A stretch of 7,579 nucleotides of DNA from an uncultured Lachnospiraceae bacterium (GTDB lineage: Bacteria; Bacillota_A; Clostridia; Lachnospirales; Lachnospiraceae), in contig CAJUQU010000188.1 in assembly GCA_910588595.1 (NCBI GenBank), positions 1-7,579 of the forward strand, written 5' to 3'. The notes beneath the pieces were generated by a model. It was given only the letters and a program-made list of their open reading frames with translations, was not told the origin of the DNA and made no database searches. The first letter of the stretch is position 1. Each line of letters begins with the position of its first letter. Made by a program: the position numbers and the translations under genes. This document shows positions 6,541 to 7,579 of this stretch, piece after piece.

Positions 6541-6568
6541 ATTATGTTGTGTCATCGGAAGTTGTCAA
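6541..6568 (-). promoter_or_regulatory. Predicted promoter of the MATE gene
   Basis: Read on the minus strand, a perfect TTGACA (6563-6568) is followed after 16 bases by CATAAT (6541-6546, 5/6 to TATAAT). Transcription would begin near 6534, giving a leader of about 75 bases. The -35 overlaps the stop codon of the upstream membrane-protein gene (TGA at 6565-6567), so the MATE gene probably has its own start even if some read-through occurs. Confidence 0.6.
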
Positions 6569-7017
6569 ACAACAAAATTTATTACGCCATATATCAAATG
6601 ACAAATTGTAAAGATTAAAATTGGAGTTAACGCTATCCCATTCTTTCTGTCGATCGCAAAGAATAAAAATGCGAAACAGGGTGGAATCGTCAACCCTAAT
6701 ACAACAATCACATTTACTATGCCTTTATAGTAGACGATCCAACTTAAAAAATATAACAGACAACAGCCTGCCACGATGATAATAAAAGGGGTCACGCGCT
6801 TTTTTCTATCTCTGTCGCTGTTTCTAAAAATGCATAAAGCAGCAACCATGAATATTTGACATACAGAAGCTGCTGTGTCAAGCGTTTCTGTGATCGATCT
6901 TGTTCTTAATATATCGTTTGGCGCAGGAACAGCAAACCAAATAAAATTTGGTATCATAATAATTAGAAATAGCAGTAATCCCCCAATATCAAAACACAAC
7001 TTATATTTTTGGAACAT
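6565..7017 (-). CDS. Uncharacterised five-segment membrane protein
   Basis: A 150-residue protein I cannot assign to a named family. Five hydrophobic stretches are visible, at about 12-30, 46-64, 75-95, 100-121 and 128-149, so it should be an integral membrane protein. Between the first two is a polar loop PAPNDILRTRSITET (31-45). A strongly basic stretch, SDRDRKKR (67-74), follows segment two, and a shorter charged loop, IDRKNG, lies before the last. By the positive-inside rule the basic loops should face the cytoplasm. There are several cysteines (positions 8, 53, 62, 85, 86, 114, 139) and no catalytic motif that I can see. The ATG at 7017 has GGGGAA six bases upstream. It lies 106 bases upstream of the MATE gene on the same strand, but with no shared-function evidence and a separate MATE promoter. 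Codon use is AT-richer than in the neighbouring MATE gene, which may indicate different ancestry. Confidence 0.75.
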   Translation of the reverse strand: MFQKYKLCFDIGGLLLFLIIMIPNFIWFAVPAPNDILRTRSITETLDTAASVCQIFMVAALCIFRNSDRDRKKRVTPFIIIVAGCCLLYFLSWIVYYKGIVNVIVVLGLTIPPCFAFLFFAIDRKNGIALTPILIFTICHLIYGVINFVV

Positions 7018-7239
7018 TTCATTTTCCCCGCAGACACCGATTTGTTCGCTAATAGAATATCACAATCACACGCATATTTCTATCATATTTTTATTAAATT
7101 TCGTCCGCTTTCTATTTAATTTTATTCTGTTGTCTGTTATGCTGTGGGCACTCATTCTGCAACGTACTTTTAAGTGTTGGCGGTTGCTGAAATAATATAG
7201 GAAGCGATTGTTTGTTAAGCGAATCGTTATCCAGAAGTA
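7018..7239. other. AT-rich intergenic stretch with no recognised gene
   Basis: Upstream of the membrane-protein gene. Open frames exist on both strands, but their translations look random (low-complexity N/K/Q/I/L-rich), lack good ribosome sites and match no family I know. A promoter for the membrane-protein gene should lie here on the minus strand, but I see no convincing -35/-10 pair. Confidence 0.5.
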
Positions 7240-7399
7240 AGGAACTGTTCAGAAATAATTGATACAACTTGAATTGTCTAATGCTCCGATTGCACATGTC
7301 AAACAGTCTTATCGTATTCCGCTGTGCCTATGTTTTTTGACATGCACTCTCGAAGAAATACCCTGCGCAATCTGTACAGTTTATTTCTGTATAGTTCCT
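7240..7399. repeat. 160-bp imperfect foldback (MITE-like element)
   Basis: The first 66 bases (7240-7305) align without gaps to the reverse complement of the last 66 (7334-7399). By hand count 44 of 66 match: 24/32 in the outer part and 20/34 in the inner part. The best blocks are AGGAACT at both outer ends (7240-7246 with 7393-7399), CAGAAATAA (7250-7258 with 7381-7389) and CATGTCAAA (7295-7303 with 7336-7344). About 28 unpaired bases lie between the arms. Paired ends of one length, a small size and no internal gene are typical of a miniature inverted-repeat element or the folded end of an insertion sequence. I see no clear target-site duplication and do not recognise the parent element. It could alternatively be a structured RNA. 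Confidence 0.6.
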
Positions 7400-7579
7400 A
7401 AGGCATATTTTCCGATTCTTCTTTACCATCGTTGAAATCTTTATACGTTCCTTTGGTGTTAGGAGATATCCGGCTTTTTGAATCACTTTTCGAGAGAGTA
7501 TGTTTTCATTCCTCATACAGCAGCTTATAACCCAAAATCCGAATTATAGTCACTCAATAATCAGCCTTGAGCGCACCCA
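7400..7579 (-). pseudogene. Possible C-terminal remnant of a GNAT N-acetyltransferase
   Basis: On the minus strand the stretch ISCCMRNENILSRKVIQKAGY (about 7460-7525, shown here as overlapping short blocks ISCCMRNEN, NILSRKV and IQKAGY) follows the C-terminal GNAT pattern in which N-x-x-S-x-x-V-x-x-K-x-G-F/Y lines the acetyl-CoA site. Just upstream, in another frame, LLSDYNSDFGL resembles the helix that normally precedes it. Downstream of KAGY a third frame reads KGTYKDFNDGKEESENMP and stops at 7399-7401, exactly where the foldback begins. No single frame is open across the region, and the window ends before the N-terminal half could appear. If the assignment is right, this is a decayed acetyltransferase cut by the foldback. 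The match is short and from memory, so chance is possible. A 62-residue frame (7328-7516) runs through it but enters the foldback. Confidence 0.35.

Noticed and set aside
6875..7195. 106-residue plus-strand frame
   Set aside because: It mostly overlaps the minus-strand membrane-protein gene and its upstream AT-rich DNA; hydrophobicity is a by-product of composition.
7112..7297. 61-residue minus-strand frame between the membrane protein and the foldback
   Set aside because: Low-complexity sequence with no convincing ribosome site or family resemblance; it also crosses the left arm of the foldback.

Overview
The window looks like one end of an assembled contig from a Gram-positive anaerobe of the Clostridia, most likely Lachnospiraceae. 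I infer this from the protein families rather than from any search: an aspartate aminotransferase of the PF12897 type, an AAA-like ATPase/PD-(D/E)XK protein and an Rpn-type nuclease remnant as found in gut Lachnospiraceae, a MepA-like MATE transporter, purine-rich Shine-Dalgarno sites and TTGACA-type promoters. The first 47 bases are not biological. They are an Illumina P7/TruSeq adapter with an 8-base index, so genomic sequence starts at about 48.

Layout. Bases 76-1649 (minus strand) hold a two-component operon: an OmpR-type response regulator followed by a histidine kinase with one membrane segment, overlapping by ATGA. Whatever follows the kinase is cut off by the contig end. Upstream of the regulator (1672-1921, minus) is the decayed C-terminal part of an Rpn-family nuclease, with a frameshift and an internal stop. 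Diverging from it (2135-3557, plus) is an AAA-like ATPase with a C-terminal PD-(D/E)XK nuclease domain. It is split into two frames by what looks like an internal deletion near 3288-3293. Next is an intact PLP-dependent aspartate-type aminotransferase (3740-5023, plus) with a good promoter and a hairpin leader. It converges on a MATE exporter (5094-6458, minus) across a strong shared hairpin (5040-5071). Upstream of the exporter, on the same strand, is an unrecognised five-segment membrane protein (6565-7017).

The last 560 bases are AT-rich with no intact gene. They contain a 160-bp imperfect foldback (7240-7399) resembling a MITE and, next to it, what may be the broken C-terminal end of a GNAT acetyltransferase.

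The intact genes do not form one pathway: signalling, amino-acid metabolism and export each appear to be separate transcription units. The most informative features are signs of decay and mobility: two broken nuclease-type genes side by side, a foldback element and a possible acetyltransferase remnant. I found no convincing new multi-gene system. The best candidates for a second look are the foldback element, the deletion in the AAA/nuclease gene, and the aminotransferase leader.
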